Source of the DNA: Stygiobacter electus
GTDB lineage: Bacteria > Bacteroidota > Ignavibacteria > Ignavibacteriales > Melioribacteraceae
Length of the DNA: 39,387 bases
Reading direction: 5' to 3'
NCBI GenBank assembly: GCA_029210465.1
Contig: JARGDL010000024.1
Coordinates: 1 to 39,387 of the forward strand
Below, piece by piece: positions 32,851-39,387 of the stretch; position 1 is the stretch's first letter, and the number at the start of each line of letters is the position of its first letter. Position numbers and translations under genes: made by a program. Under the pieces are notes generated by a model. The model ran no database searches and was not told the DNA's origin. It saw nothing but the letters and a program-made list of their open reading frames with translations.

Positions 32851-33468
32851 ATGAATGAGCTACAAATATTTGGTTACATAGCTTCTGTTTTAGTTGCAAT
32901 TTCTTTAATGATGAGCTCAATTGTAAAATTGAGAATAATAAATTTAATCGGCGCTGCCTGTTTTTCAACTTATGGTTTTTTAATTGGTGCATATCCTGTT
33001 TTCATTCTTAATGGTTTTATCGCTTTAATTGATATTTATTACCTTATTCAAATTTTTGGCGCAAAAGAATTTTTCCGAATAATTGAAGTAAAAACAAATG
33101 CTGATTACTTAAATTATTTTTTAAATTTCTATAAAGAAGACATAAAAAAATTCATTCCAACTTTTGAATACAAACCAAATGAAAATTATCATACAATGTT
33201 TGTTCTACGAGATACAATTCCTGCAGGTTTAGTGATTTCTGAATATCTTGATGATGATATAATTTATTTGAAACTTGATTATGCAATTCCCGGTTATCGC
33301 GATTTTAAAATGGGTAAATATGTTTTTAATGAAATATTCAAACAAAAAAAAGTAAAAAAAATTTATTCTGATGCTGGCAATAAAAAACATCAGAAGTATT
33401 TAATGAAAATGGGATTTGAAAAATGTACTTTAGATAAGAAAGAATTATTCTGTATGGAGGTGAAATGA
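32851..33468 (+). CDS. YgjV-like membrane domain fused to a GNAT-like domain
   Basis: 205 aa. Residues 1-72 contain three hydrophobic helices resembling the YgjV inner-membrane family (IFGYIASVLVAISLMMSS and GAYPVFILNGFIALID). From about 80 a soluble domain resembles a GNAT acetyltransferase: HTMFVLRDTIPAGLVI, LKLDYAIPGYRDFKMGKYVF and IYSDAGNKKHQKYLMKMGFE, the last being the acetyl-CoA-contacting end. Membrane-tethered GNAT of unknown substrate. The usual GNAT Q/R-x-x-G-x-G/A loop is weak, so activity is uncertain. It overlaps the esterase gene by four bases (ATGA). Confidence 0.72.
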   Translation: MNELQIFGYIASVLVAISLMMSSIVKLRIINLIGAACFSTYGFLIGAYPVFILNGFIALIDIYYLIQIFGAKEFFRIIEVKTNADYLNYFLNFYKEDIKKFIPTFEYKPNENYHTMFVLRDTIPAGLVISEYLDDDIIYLKLDYAIPGYRDFKMGKYVFNEIFKQKKVKKIYSDAGNKKHQKYLMKMGFEKCTLDKKELFCMEVK

Positions 33469-34337
33469 AAAAATATTTTAGGATAGTATTATTTTTTTTA
33501 TTCATTTTCTCTTTAAGTAACGACAACATTTTTTCACAAGTTCTTGATAAAGATACTACAAAACAACTTGTCTCATTAAGAAGAACCGAAGTTCACAAAC
33601 TTTTTTCAAAATCTAACAATGTTTTATACCCTATTTATATTTCTTTACCTGGAGATTATAATTATACTCAAAAAAATTATCCAGTAATTTTTATGTTAGA
33701 TGCATATTCATCATTCGGAATAATGACACAAATGGTTAGATTACTAACTTTCAATAAAGATTTACCAGAATTAATTATCGTTGGTATTTCTTCGGAAGGT
33801 GGTTCAAAAGAATTTAATTACAATAGAATGAGAGACTTTACCCCTACAGAGACACAAAATGAAAAAGAAAGATTAATGTTTCCAATTTCAGGAGGCGGCA
33901 ATAAATTTTTAAATTTCATAAAAGATGAATTAATTCCATTTGTAAAATCAAATTATAGAATTGATGAAAAGGACAAAACATTAGTTGGGCATTCACTTGG
34001 CGGTTTATTTGCATTTTATTTTTTATTTACAGAACCAAATCTCTTCAATAGATATGTAATAATAAGTCCTGCATTATTTTGGGATAATGAATATTTACTC
34101 AAGTTAGAAGATTCGTTCTATGAAAAGAACAAAACTTTAAATGCAACCGTTTATACTACAGTTGGCTCTTTAGAAGATTCAATATTTATTAATCCATGGC
34201 AAAAACTTGTCGATAAAATTAAATTACATAATTACAACGGTTTAAAACTCATTGCAAAAATTTCTGAAAATGAAACTCACTATACAATTATTCCATATAT
34301 TTCAACTCATGGACTAATTTCAGTTTTTAAAAAATGA
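33465..34337 (+). CDS. Secreted putative esterase (PF00756, alpha/beta hydrolase)
   Basis: 290 aa with signal peptide (about 1-24). Nucleophile elbow LVGHSLGGLFAFYF with Ser177; VYTTVGSLED and a late NETHYTIIPYISTHG supply the remaining triad regions. Family PF00756 includes antigen 85-like and enterobactin/feruloyl esterases; such secreted esterases often deacylate polysaccharide or siderophore. Substrate unknown. Overlaps the YgjV-GNAT gene by four bases and the RluA gene by four bases, so it is in the middle of a tightly coupled run. Confidence 0.85.
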   Translation: MKKYFRIVLFFLFIFSLSNDNIFSQVLDKDTTKQLVSLRRTEVHKLFSKSNNVLYPIYISLPGDYNYTQKNYPVIFMLDAYSSFGIMTQMVRLLTFNKDLPELIIVGISSEGGSKEFNYNRMRDFTPTETQNEKERLMFPISGGGNKFLNFIKDELIPFVKSNYRIDEKDKTLVGHSLGGLFAFYFLFTEPNLFNRYVIISPALFWDNEYLLKLEDSFYEKNKTLNATVYTTVGSLEDSIFINPWQKLVDKIKLHNYNGLKLIAKISENETHYTIIPYISTHGLISVFKK

Positions 34338-34996
34338 CAAATAAAACTATAAATGAAATAGAAATTATTTATGAAGACCAAAACTTAATAGTCGTTAACA
34401 AGCCGGAAGGTTTAGCTTCGATACATGACTCAAATGGTAAAGTGAGTGATCTTCAAACATTATTACAAGATAAACTAAAAATAAAAATTTATGTATTGCA
34501 CCGCCTTGATAAAGATGTAAGTGGTATAATTCTTTATGCTAAAAATCCAAAAACACACAAGTTTTTAAATCAACAATTTGAAAATAGAATTGTAAAAAAA
34601 ACTTATTTGGCACTAGTTCATGGTTTGATTAAAGAAAAATCGGGTTTAATTGACAAGCCAATCAAAGAATTTGGAAGCGGAAGAATGGGCGTTGCTGAAA
34701 AAGGGAAAGAAAGTAAGACATTTTATAAAGTAATTGAAAGTTATCAAAATTATTCTTTGGTTGAATTAAGTCCAACAACTGGAAGAAAACATCAATTAAG
34801 AGTTCATTTATATTCGATTGGCCATCCTATTGTTGGTGACAAACTTTATGGTGAAAAAGAAATACAAAAAAATTACCCCAGATTAATGCTTCACGCAAAG
34901 AGCATTACATTTAATTTGACCGACACAAAAAAACTTTATCTTGAAGCAAATTTACCAAAATCTTTTTCATCATTTATAAATTCATTCAAATTATAA
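34334..34996 (+). CDS. RluA-family pseudouridine synthase
   Basis: 220 aa. Catalytic motif YVLHRLDKDVSGIILYAKN with Asp59; KPEGLASIHD near the N-terminus and SPTTGRKHQLRVHLYSIGHP then IVGDKLYG complete the RluA pattern. There is no S4 RNA-binding domain, as in RluA/TruC-like short members, so rRNA or tRNA is the likely substrate; the target position cannot be assigned. ATGA overlap with the upstream esterase indicates translational coupling. A strong terminator follows at 35093, about 96 bp after the stop. Confidence 0.93.
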   Translation: MTNKTINEIEIIYEDQNLIVVNKPEGLASIHDSNGKVSDLQTLLQDKLKIKIYVLHRLDKDVSGIILYAKNPKTHKFLNQQFENRIVKKTYLALVHGLIKEKSGLIDKPIKEFGSGRMGVAEKGKESKTFYKVIESYQNYSLVELSPTTGRKHQLRVHLYSIGHPIVGDKLYGEKEIQKNYPRLMLHAKSITFNLTDTKKLYLEANLPKSFSSFINSFKL

Positions 34997-35092
34997 CACA
35001 CTAAAAATTTTTCGTTAATCATTAAACCACTTTTGATATTCTTATGTCTTATTGCAACAAAGTAATGTAATTCTTTTTCATACAGGCCCCTC

Positions 35093-35127
35093 AAACCCAC
35101 TTTAAAATTTAATTTTAGAGTGGGTTT
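35093..35127 (+). terminator. Terminator of the epimerase-RluA operon
   Basis: A 15-bp inverted repeat (AAACCCACT...AGTGGGTTT) with one wobble, followed by TTTTTAATTTT. It closes the plus-strand run ending with RluA. Confidence 0.85.
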
Positions 35128-35139
35128 TTAATTTTAAAA

Positions 35140-35171
35140 AAAGAAAGACGCCCACTACAGCGTCTTTCTTT
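35140..35171 (-). terminator. Terminator of the outer-membrane barrel gene
   Basis: AAAGAAAGACGC (35140-35151) pairs perfectly with GCGTCTTTCTTT (35160-35171); on the minus strand the stem runs into a T-rich stretch (TTTCTTTTTTT). It is 22 bp past the stop of the minus-strand gene and back to back with the terminator at 35093-35127. Confidence 0.88.
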
Positions 35172-35193
35172 GAGAGAGGTATGTATGAAAAAA

Positions 35194-35733
35194 TTATAAT
35201 CTTAAAAATGCACCTGCTGTTATGTAACCAATTCCATAACCAAGTTCACCGAAAACGCCCCAGTTATTTCCAAGAGCGTAACGAGCACCTAAATGAAAGC
35301 CATAGAATAATCCGCCTGCAGAAGCTGATGGTGGATTAAATCCATATACTGACTTCCCTTTAAATGAAGCACTTGCAACATTATATCCAAGAGTTAAACC
35401 TCCATATGCATCAAGTTTATTTGATGGTTCCATAAAATGATATTCTCCTCTTGCACCAATTAGTATATATGAATAATCATATTCCCAATCGAATAATCCC
35501 AATTTTTCATTTGAACCAGTATATCCAACTATACCACCAACTGAAATTTTATCAGTCATGCCAAATTGCATTCCAACACTAACTGGTGGAATTGTTGCAT
35601 CTCCAGATGCACCAGCAAAGCCAAATCCCAAACCAATATTTAATGCTTTACCATTTTGGTTATAACCTTGTGCAAATAAATTTGCAGCGAATAAAATTAC
35701 AATTGCTGTTACTGTAGTTAATACTTTTTTCAT
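35194..35733 (-). CDS. Small outer-membrane beta-barrel protein
   Basis: 179 aa. Signal peptide MKKVLTTVTAIVILFAANLF-AQG, then alternating aromatic/glycine beta strands typical of an eight-stranded OmpW/OmpX-like barrel, e.g. NIGLGFGFAGASGD, YSYILIGARGEYHF, LTLGYNVASASF and the closing FLRL with terminal hydrophobic/aromatic character. I set the start at 35733 because AGGAG lies 8-12 bases upstream; the frame extends 19 codons further but without signal features. Monocistronic: its terminator is at 35140-35171 and it is divergent from the GH3 gene. Function not deducible; small porin or adhesion-type barrel. Confidence 0.82.
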   Translation of the reverse strand: MKKVLTTVTAIVILFAANLFAQGYNQNGKALNIGLGFGFAGASGDATIPPVSVGMQFGMTDKISVGGIVGYTGSNEKLGLFDWEYDYSYILIGARGEYHFMEPSNKLDAYGGLTLGYNVASASFKGKSVYGFNPPSASAGGLFYGFHLGARYALGNNWGVFGELGYGIGYITAGAFLRL

Positions 35734-35835
35734 TCTTGTTGCTCCTGTTTTTGATTGTTTGTGCCTAATATTAAACCAAATAAATGCCAATATTTACCAT
35801 CATTTTTATTTGATTTTTCAAAAAACTTAGAGGTG

Positions 35836-35853
35836 TGTTGCATATTAGCAACA
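35836..35853. promoter_or_regulatory. Candidate operator between the OMP and GH3 genes
   Basis: TGTTGC-ATATTA-GCAACA is an 18-bp symmetric site in the 206-bp divergent spacer, followed by TTGACA at 35862-35867. It could bind a dimeric repressor controlling either gene. Evidence is symmetry and position only. Confidence 0.35.
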
Positions 35854-35939
35854 AATTTTAATTGACATGTTGTTAAAATGATACTTGTTATGAATTTTAA
35901 TATTCATTAATCTATTTTGCATTATAAATTTGAATTATT

Positions 35940-38900
35940 ATGGAAACAATGATGAAAATCTTTTTTAGTTTTAAAAATTCTTTTTTCTTTTTAACATTTA
36001 TAATTTTTTCACAAGTTAATTCTCAAACGCTTGAGCAAAAGATTACCGAATTAATTTCAAAAATGACTCTTGAAGAAAAAATTAAGCAACTTCATCAACA
36101 AGGTTCATTTAATACAGAGGACAATGTAAGATTAAACATTCCCGGTTTTTATATGTCTGATGGACCGCACGGTGTTAGAAATGGTTTTGCAACTTCTTTC
36201 CCCGTTGGAATTGGAATGGCTGCAACATGGGATAGAGAATTATCTTATCGTATTGGTGAAGCTATGGGTAAAGAATTTCGTAGTAAAGGAATTCATCAAG
36301 CATTAGGTCCTTGTTTGGATTTAACTATGGATCCAAGAAATGGCCGTACTCCAGAAAGCACAAGTGAGGATCCAATATTAAATGCAATTATAAATACAGC
36401 ATTGGTTCAGGGAATTCAATCAACGCCAACACTTGCAACAATTAAACATTTTTACACTGAATATAGACAAAATGGTAGAACAACCAATAACTATACTCTT
36501 TCAAATAGAAATCTTTTAGAACAACATGCACTTCAATTTCGAGAAGCAATTCAAATTGGTGGGGCATTTAGTGTAATGAGTTCATATAATTCTTTGAATG
36601 GAAAAAGTGCAGCGAAAAATAGTACTCTTCTTTCTACAATATTAAGAACAAAATGGGGTTTTCCATTTTATGTTGTTAGCGATTGGAATTCTATTTATTC
36701 AAATCCTGATGAAGCTATTAATGCAGGTTGTGATATTGAAATGGGTTCAACTTTATTTCAAAGTTCCGGTGGATTATTGGATTTAGTTAAATCTGGTAAA
36801 CTTTCCGAAACAGCAATAGACAAATCTGTTCGTAGAGTTTTAAGAACAAAATTTCTTTCAGGAATGATGAACTATTATCCACAAGGAGATCCAGCTGATC
36901 TTAATAGCACAGCACATCAACAACTTGCATTAGAAGCGGGTAAGAAAAGTTTAGTGTTGCTTAAAAATCAAGATAATATTTTGCCTTTAAATAAAAATAA
37001 AATAAATAAAATTGCTGTAATTGGTCCAAATGCGGCAGTTATGCAAACAGATGGAAGCGGCAGTAGTTGGGTTGATCCTTTTTATAAAGTTTCTCCTAAA
37101 GAAGGGATTGAAAAATATGTTGGTGCTTCAAAAGTTTTATATGCTAAGGGTTGTGAAATAAGCGGTTCAAATTATTCAAGCGATTTAAGCAATGCACTAA
37201 ATTTTGCATCGCAATCTGATGTTGTTATTTTCTTTGGTGGATTAGATAATACACAAGAAGGTGAAGGTTTCGACCGTGTAAATAATTCTATTGAATTACC
37301 TGGAAAACAAAAAGATTTAATCAAATTATTATCAAGTGTAAACAAAAATCTAATTGTCGTTTTAATTAGTGGTGGAATTTGTACTGCAACTCCTTTCATT
37401 GATGATATTAAAGGATTGATTTATGGTTTTTATCCTGGACAAGAAGGTGGCAACGCTATTGCACAAGTTTTATTTGGAGATTATAATCCGAGTGGAAAAC
37501 TTCCTGTTACAATGCCAACTAGTGATTCTCAACTTCCTGATAGAATGAATAATAATTTAGATAATAATTACGGTGGCGGTTATCGTTGGTTCGATAGAAA
37601 AAATTTTGTTCCTCAATTCCCTTTTGGCTTTGGATTAAGTTACACAACTTTTGAACTAAGTAATTTCCAGATTAATCATTCATCTTGGGCATATTGGGAT
37701 GATGAAATTAATATTTCTGTTGATGTAACTAATAAAGGTAATTTAGCAGGTGAAGAAGTTGTTCAACTTTATATTTCAATTGCAAAAGGTGTTGTTGAAC
37801 ACAATCCTAAAGATTTAAAAGCATTTGAAAAAATTTATCTTGAACCAGGACAAACAAAAACAGTAACATTTAATGTTACTCCAGATTTACTTTATTACTT
37901 TCGACCACAAAGCAATAGTTATGAATTTGAGCCAGGTCCACATGTTTTTAGAGTTGGCAATTCATCAGCAAACTTAACTTTTGCTCATACTTTAGATATT
38001 CGTCCACGACCACCAAAACCCGATTTACAAATTGCTAATGTTTATACTGTTCCACGTTATCCAATAAAAGGTGAAAAAGTAATTTTCCTTGCGACCATTT
38101 TAAACAGAGGAACAGGGCCAAGTCCAGCCTCAATATTTCATGAAGTTACTTTTAAAATTAATGGAAAATTAGTTAGCCGTTCTTATGAATATGCTGATTC
38201 AATTGCCAAAGGTGGAATGGTATTAGTTTGTGGTAATATTGGTGAAACTATAAACGATAACAATTATTGGATAGCAGAAAAACCAGGAAGTTATACTGTT
38301 GAAGTTTTTGTTGATGAAAAAAATGCAATTCAAGAAACGAATGAAAATAACAACAAAAAATTATACACATTCAAAGTTTACGATACACCCACAGAAAATC
38401 TTGCTTACAAAAAGCAAACAGATGCATCATCATTAGAATCTCTTAATTATCTAAGTGATTATGCCGTTGATGGAAATTATTCAACACGTTGGTCTTCGCA
38501 ATTTAGCGATCCTCAGTATTTCAAAGTTGATCTCGGAGAACAAAAATACTTCAATGAAATAAGAATATTTTGGGAAACTGCTTATGGGAAGGAATATATA
38601 ATTGAAGTTTCAAATGATAATTTAAATTGGAAAAAAATTATTGAACAAAAGAATGGAAATGGCAATATTGAAAAATGGATTGTTAATGAAACTGCACGTT
38701 ACATTAAATTAACAGGTATAAAGCGTGGTACTCTATATGGTTATTCAATTTATGAATTTGAAGTTTATAACAGAACATCATCTTCGGTAGATAATTATAA
38801 CAATGAATTACCAACAAACTTTGAATTATATCAAAATTATCCCAATCCGTTTAATCCTTCTACAACGATTAATTTCAAAATCCCAAAATCTGGACATGTA

Positions 38901-39077
38901 AAATTGAATGTTTATAATTCAATTGGAGAGTTAGTTACGAATTTAATAGATAATATAATGCCTGCAGGAAATCATTCAATAACTTTTGATGCAAACAGAT
39001 TACCAAGTGGAGTTTATATTTATACAATTTCAACAAATAACATCATTTCATCAAAGAAAATGATGCTCATAAAATAG
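35940..39077 (+). CDS. T9SS-secreted GH3 beta-glucosidase with CARDB and discoidin domains
   Basis: 1045 aa. Signal peptide (about 1-29); GH3 catalytic domain (about 30-330) with DGPHGVR, KHFYTEYRQNGR and nucleophile Asp248 in YVVSDWN; GH3 C-terminal domain with EGEGFDR (440-446) carrying the likely acid/base; fibronectin-III-like domain (about 588-655); CARDB-like domain (about 694-812); F5/8 discoidin domain (about 818-943); and a T9SS sorting domain (about 957-1045) with QNYPNPFNPSTTINF and ending KKMMLIK. Likely a surface-bound or secreted glucan- or xylan-degrading enzyme, with the discoidin module for carbohydrate binding. No ribosome site precedes the first ATG; GGAAACA just before Met4/Met5 favours 35949 or 35952 as true start. 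Confidence 0.93.
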   Translation: METMMKIFFSFKNSFFFLTFIIFSQVNSQTLEQKITELISKMTLEEKIKQLHQQGSFNTEDNVRLNIPGFYMSDGPHGVRNGFATSFPVGIGMAATWDRELSYRIGEAMGKEFRSKGIHQALGPCLDLTMDPRNGRTPESTSEDPILNAIINTALVQGIQSTPTLATIKHFYTEYRQNGRTTNNYTLSNRNLLEQHALQFREAIQIGGAFSVMSSYNSLNGKSAAKNSTLLSTILRTKWGFPFYVVSDWNSIYSNPDEAINAGCDIEMGSTLFQSSGGLLDLVKSGKLSETAIDKSVRRVLRTKFLSGMMNYYPQGDPADLNSTAHQQLALEAGKKSLVLLKNQDNILPLNKNKINKIAVIGPNAAVMQTDGSGSSWVDPFYKVSPKEGIEKYVGASKVLYAKGCEISGSNYSSDLSNALNFASQSDVVIFFGGLDNTQEGEGFDRVNNSIELPGKQKDLIKLLSSVNKNLIVVLISGGICTATPFIDDIKGLIYGFYPGQEGGNAIAQVLFGDYNPSGKLPVTMPTSDSQLPDRMNNNLDNNYGGGYRWFDRKNFVPQFPFGFGLSYTTFELSNFQINHSSWAYWDDEINISVDVTNKGNLAGEEVVQLYISIAKGVVEHNPKDLKAFEKIYLEPGQTKTVTFNVTPDLLYYFRPQSNSYEFEPGPHVFRVGNSSANLTFAHTLDIRPRPPKPDLQIANVYTVPRYPIKGEKVIFLATILNRGTGPSPASIFHEVTFKINGKLVSRSYEYADSIAKGGMVLVCGNIGETINDNNYWIAEKPGSYTVEVFVDEKNAIQETNENNNKKLYTFKVYDTPTENLAYKKQTDASSLESLNYLSDYAVDGNYSTRWSSQFSDPQYFKVDLGEQKYFNEIRIFWETAYGKEYIIEVSNDNLNWKKIIEQKNGNGNIEKWIVNETARYIKLTGIKRGTLYGYSIYEFEVYNRTSSSVDNYNNELPTNFELYQNYPNPFNPSTTINFKIPKSGHVKLNVYNSIGELVTNLIDNIMPAGNHSITFDANRLPSGVYIYTISTNNIISSKKMMLIK

Positions 39078-39090
39078 TGCAATTATTTTG

Positions 39091-39110
39091 GGGTGAGGTA
39101 ACACTCACCC
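39091..39110 (+). terminator. Hairpin after the GH3 gene
   Basis: GGGTGAG-GTAACA-CTCACCC, 13 bp past the GH3 stop, followed by TTAAG and AT-rich DNA without a strong T-tract. Probable 3'-end hairpin of the GH3 transcript. From here to the window end (about 280 bp) I find only the T9SS-tail remnant, a terminator, and a possible gene end. Confidence 0.65.
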
Positions 39111-39185
39111 TTAAGCAAAATAAAAAACTTTAATAATAATATTGTTTTGATTTTTAAGGAACAAGTTTTTTCTGTCAATTAAATT

Positions 39186-39257
39186 TTACTTCATCAAAAT
39201 AAATTTCTTTGTTTGAACAAAACTACCGCTCTGCAACTTATAGAAAGGCGTAAAAAA
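39186..39257 (-). pseudogene. Orphan C-terminal tail of a T9SS-sorted protein
   Basis: Minus-strand frame ending in TAA at 39188-39186 reads ...FYKLQSGSFVQTKKFILMK. This is the final segment of a T9SS type A sorting domain (compare the intact tail of the GH3 protein, SSKKMMLIK). Upstream in frame the reading breaks within about six codons: a TGA lies in the neighbouring hairpin (39260-39286). So the tail has lost the rest of its gene, making it a relic of a deleted or rearranged secreted-protein gene. Confidence 0.65.
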
Positions 39258-39259
39258 AA

Positions 39260-39286
39260 TCAGTCACTAAATTTTTTAGTGACTGA
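39260..39286 (-). terminator. Minus-strand rho-independent terminator
   Basis: TCAGTCACTAAA pairs perfectly with TTTAGTGACTGA around TTT; on the minus strand it is followed by TTTTTTTTA. It implies a minus-strand transcript arriving from beyond the right edge of the window. Confidence 0.75.
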
Positions 39287-39310
39287 CAATTTAATATTAT
39301 CCCAGATAAG

Positions 39311-39387
39311 TCAATAGCCAAAAATTTCTAATGACCGCCAATAGGAAAAAGTATGATTAATTAGTTGAGAAATAATAAGATAAGATT
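39311..39387 (-). CDS. Possible 3' end of a minus-strand gene
   Basis: One minus-strand frame is open from the window edge to a TGA at 39313-39311, reading SYLIISQLINHTFSYWRSLE before its last four residues. It ends 25 bp before the minus-strand terminator at 39260-39286, which is the only real support. No family is recognisable and the stretch is short, so it may be noncoding. Confidence 0.2.
   Translation of the reverse strand, partial: SYLIISQLINHTFSYWRSLEIFGY

Noticed and set aside
35094..35171. Two adjacent hairpins considered as one CRISPR-like or mobile-element end
   Set aside because: They have unrelated sequences and the correct T-tracts for two opposite transcripts; they are ordinary back-to-back terminators.
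35862..35890. TTGACA plus downstream AT-rich hexamers as a definite GH3 promoter
   Set aside because: No -10 element has acceptable 16-18 bp spacing and the Bacteroidota-type TAnnTTTG is not clear, so I did not list a promoter.

Overview
The window looks like chromosomal DNA of a free-living, AT-rich bacterium of the Bacteroidota/Chlorobi/Ignavibacteriota side of the tree, most likely class Ignavibacteria. Three things point there: a type IX secretion (T9SS) C-terminal sorting domain with the NYPNPFNPST signature on a secreted GH3 enzyme, a Bacteroidota-style exbB-exbD-exbD-tonB-pstS-TPR operon, and many Sec- or lipobox-bearing envelope proteins in a very AT-rich background. This assignment is inference from gene content. 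I see no rRNA, tRNA, CRISPR array, phage or insertion sequence.

Layout. (1) 1-5953: the tail of a glucoamylase-like gene, a 36-aa membrane peptide abutting inorganic pyrophosphatase, then a minus-strand Ton-type operon (ExbB, two ExbD, TonB, a small membrane protein, a PstS-like lipoprotein and a TPR protein). (2) 6064-9272: two palindromes 21 bp apart upstream of exbB, next to a sigma54-type response regulator translationally coupled to its sensor kinase; together they suggest a dedicated control circuit for the Ton operon. (3) 9372-13147: a GH2 glycosidase, an M1 peptidase and a half-size TSUP transporter. (4) 13237-16162: groES without groEL, a glutaredoxin-like protein, an atypical thioredoxin plus a thioredoxin reductase lacking the usual NADPH arginines, and a PfkB sugar kinase. 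(5) 16315-18415: DJ-1/PfpI, PEGA lipoprotein, DUF2203 and MarR. (6) 18511-25410: DUF1015, a TPR-coupled orphan histidine kinase, serC, a membrane-anchored ATP-cone/uridine-kinase protein and a yeast Fcy1-like cytosine deaminase. (7) 25433-25622: an inverted pair of in-phase hexamer arrays. (8) 25658-34996: GH92, a small lipoprotein, a cysteine-rich protein of unknown function, alanine racemase, and a divergent tightly overlapping run (epimerase, DUF6174 lipoprotein, YgjV-GNAT fusion, esterase, RluA). (9) 35194-39387: a small outer-membrane barrel, a multidomain GH3/CARDB/discoidin/T9SS protein, and an orphan remnant of a second T9SS tail.

How it fits together: much of the window serves the cell envelope and glycan breakdown (GH2, GH3, GH92, the glucoamylase-like tail, M1 peptidase, sugar kinase), with TonB energisation for outer-membrane uptake. 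The rest is housekeeping: pyrophosphatase, serine and D-alanine synthesis, pyrimidine salvage and thiol redox. The least explained items are the hexamer array at 25433-25622, the operator/sigma54 layout at 5995-6098, the redox pair at 13901-15205, the cysteine-rich gene at 28403, and the micropeptide at 240-350.
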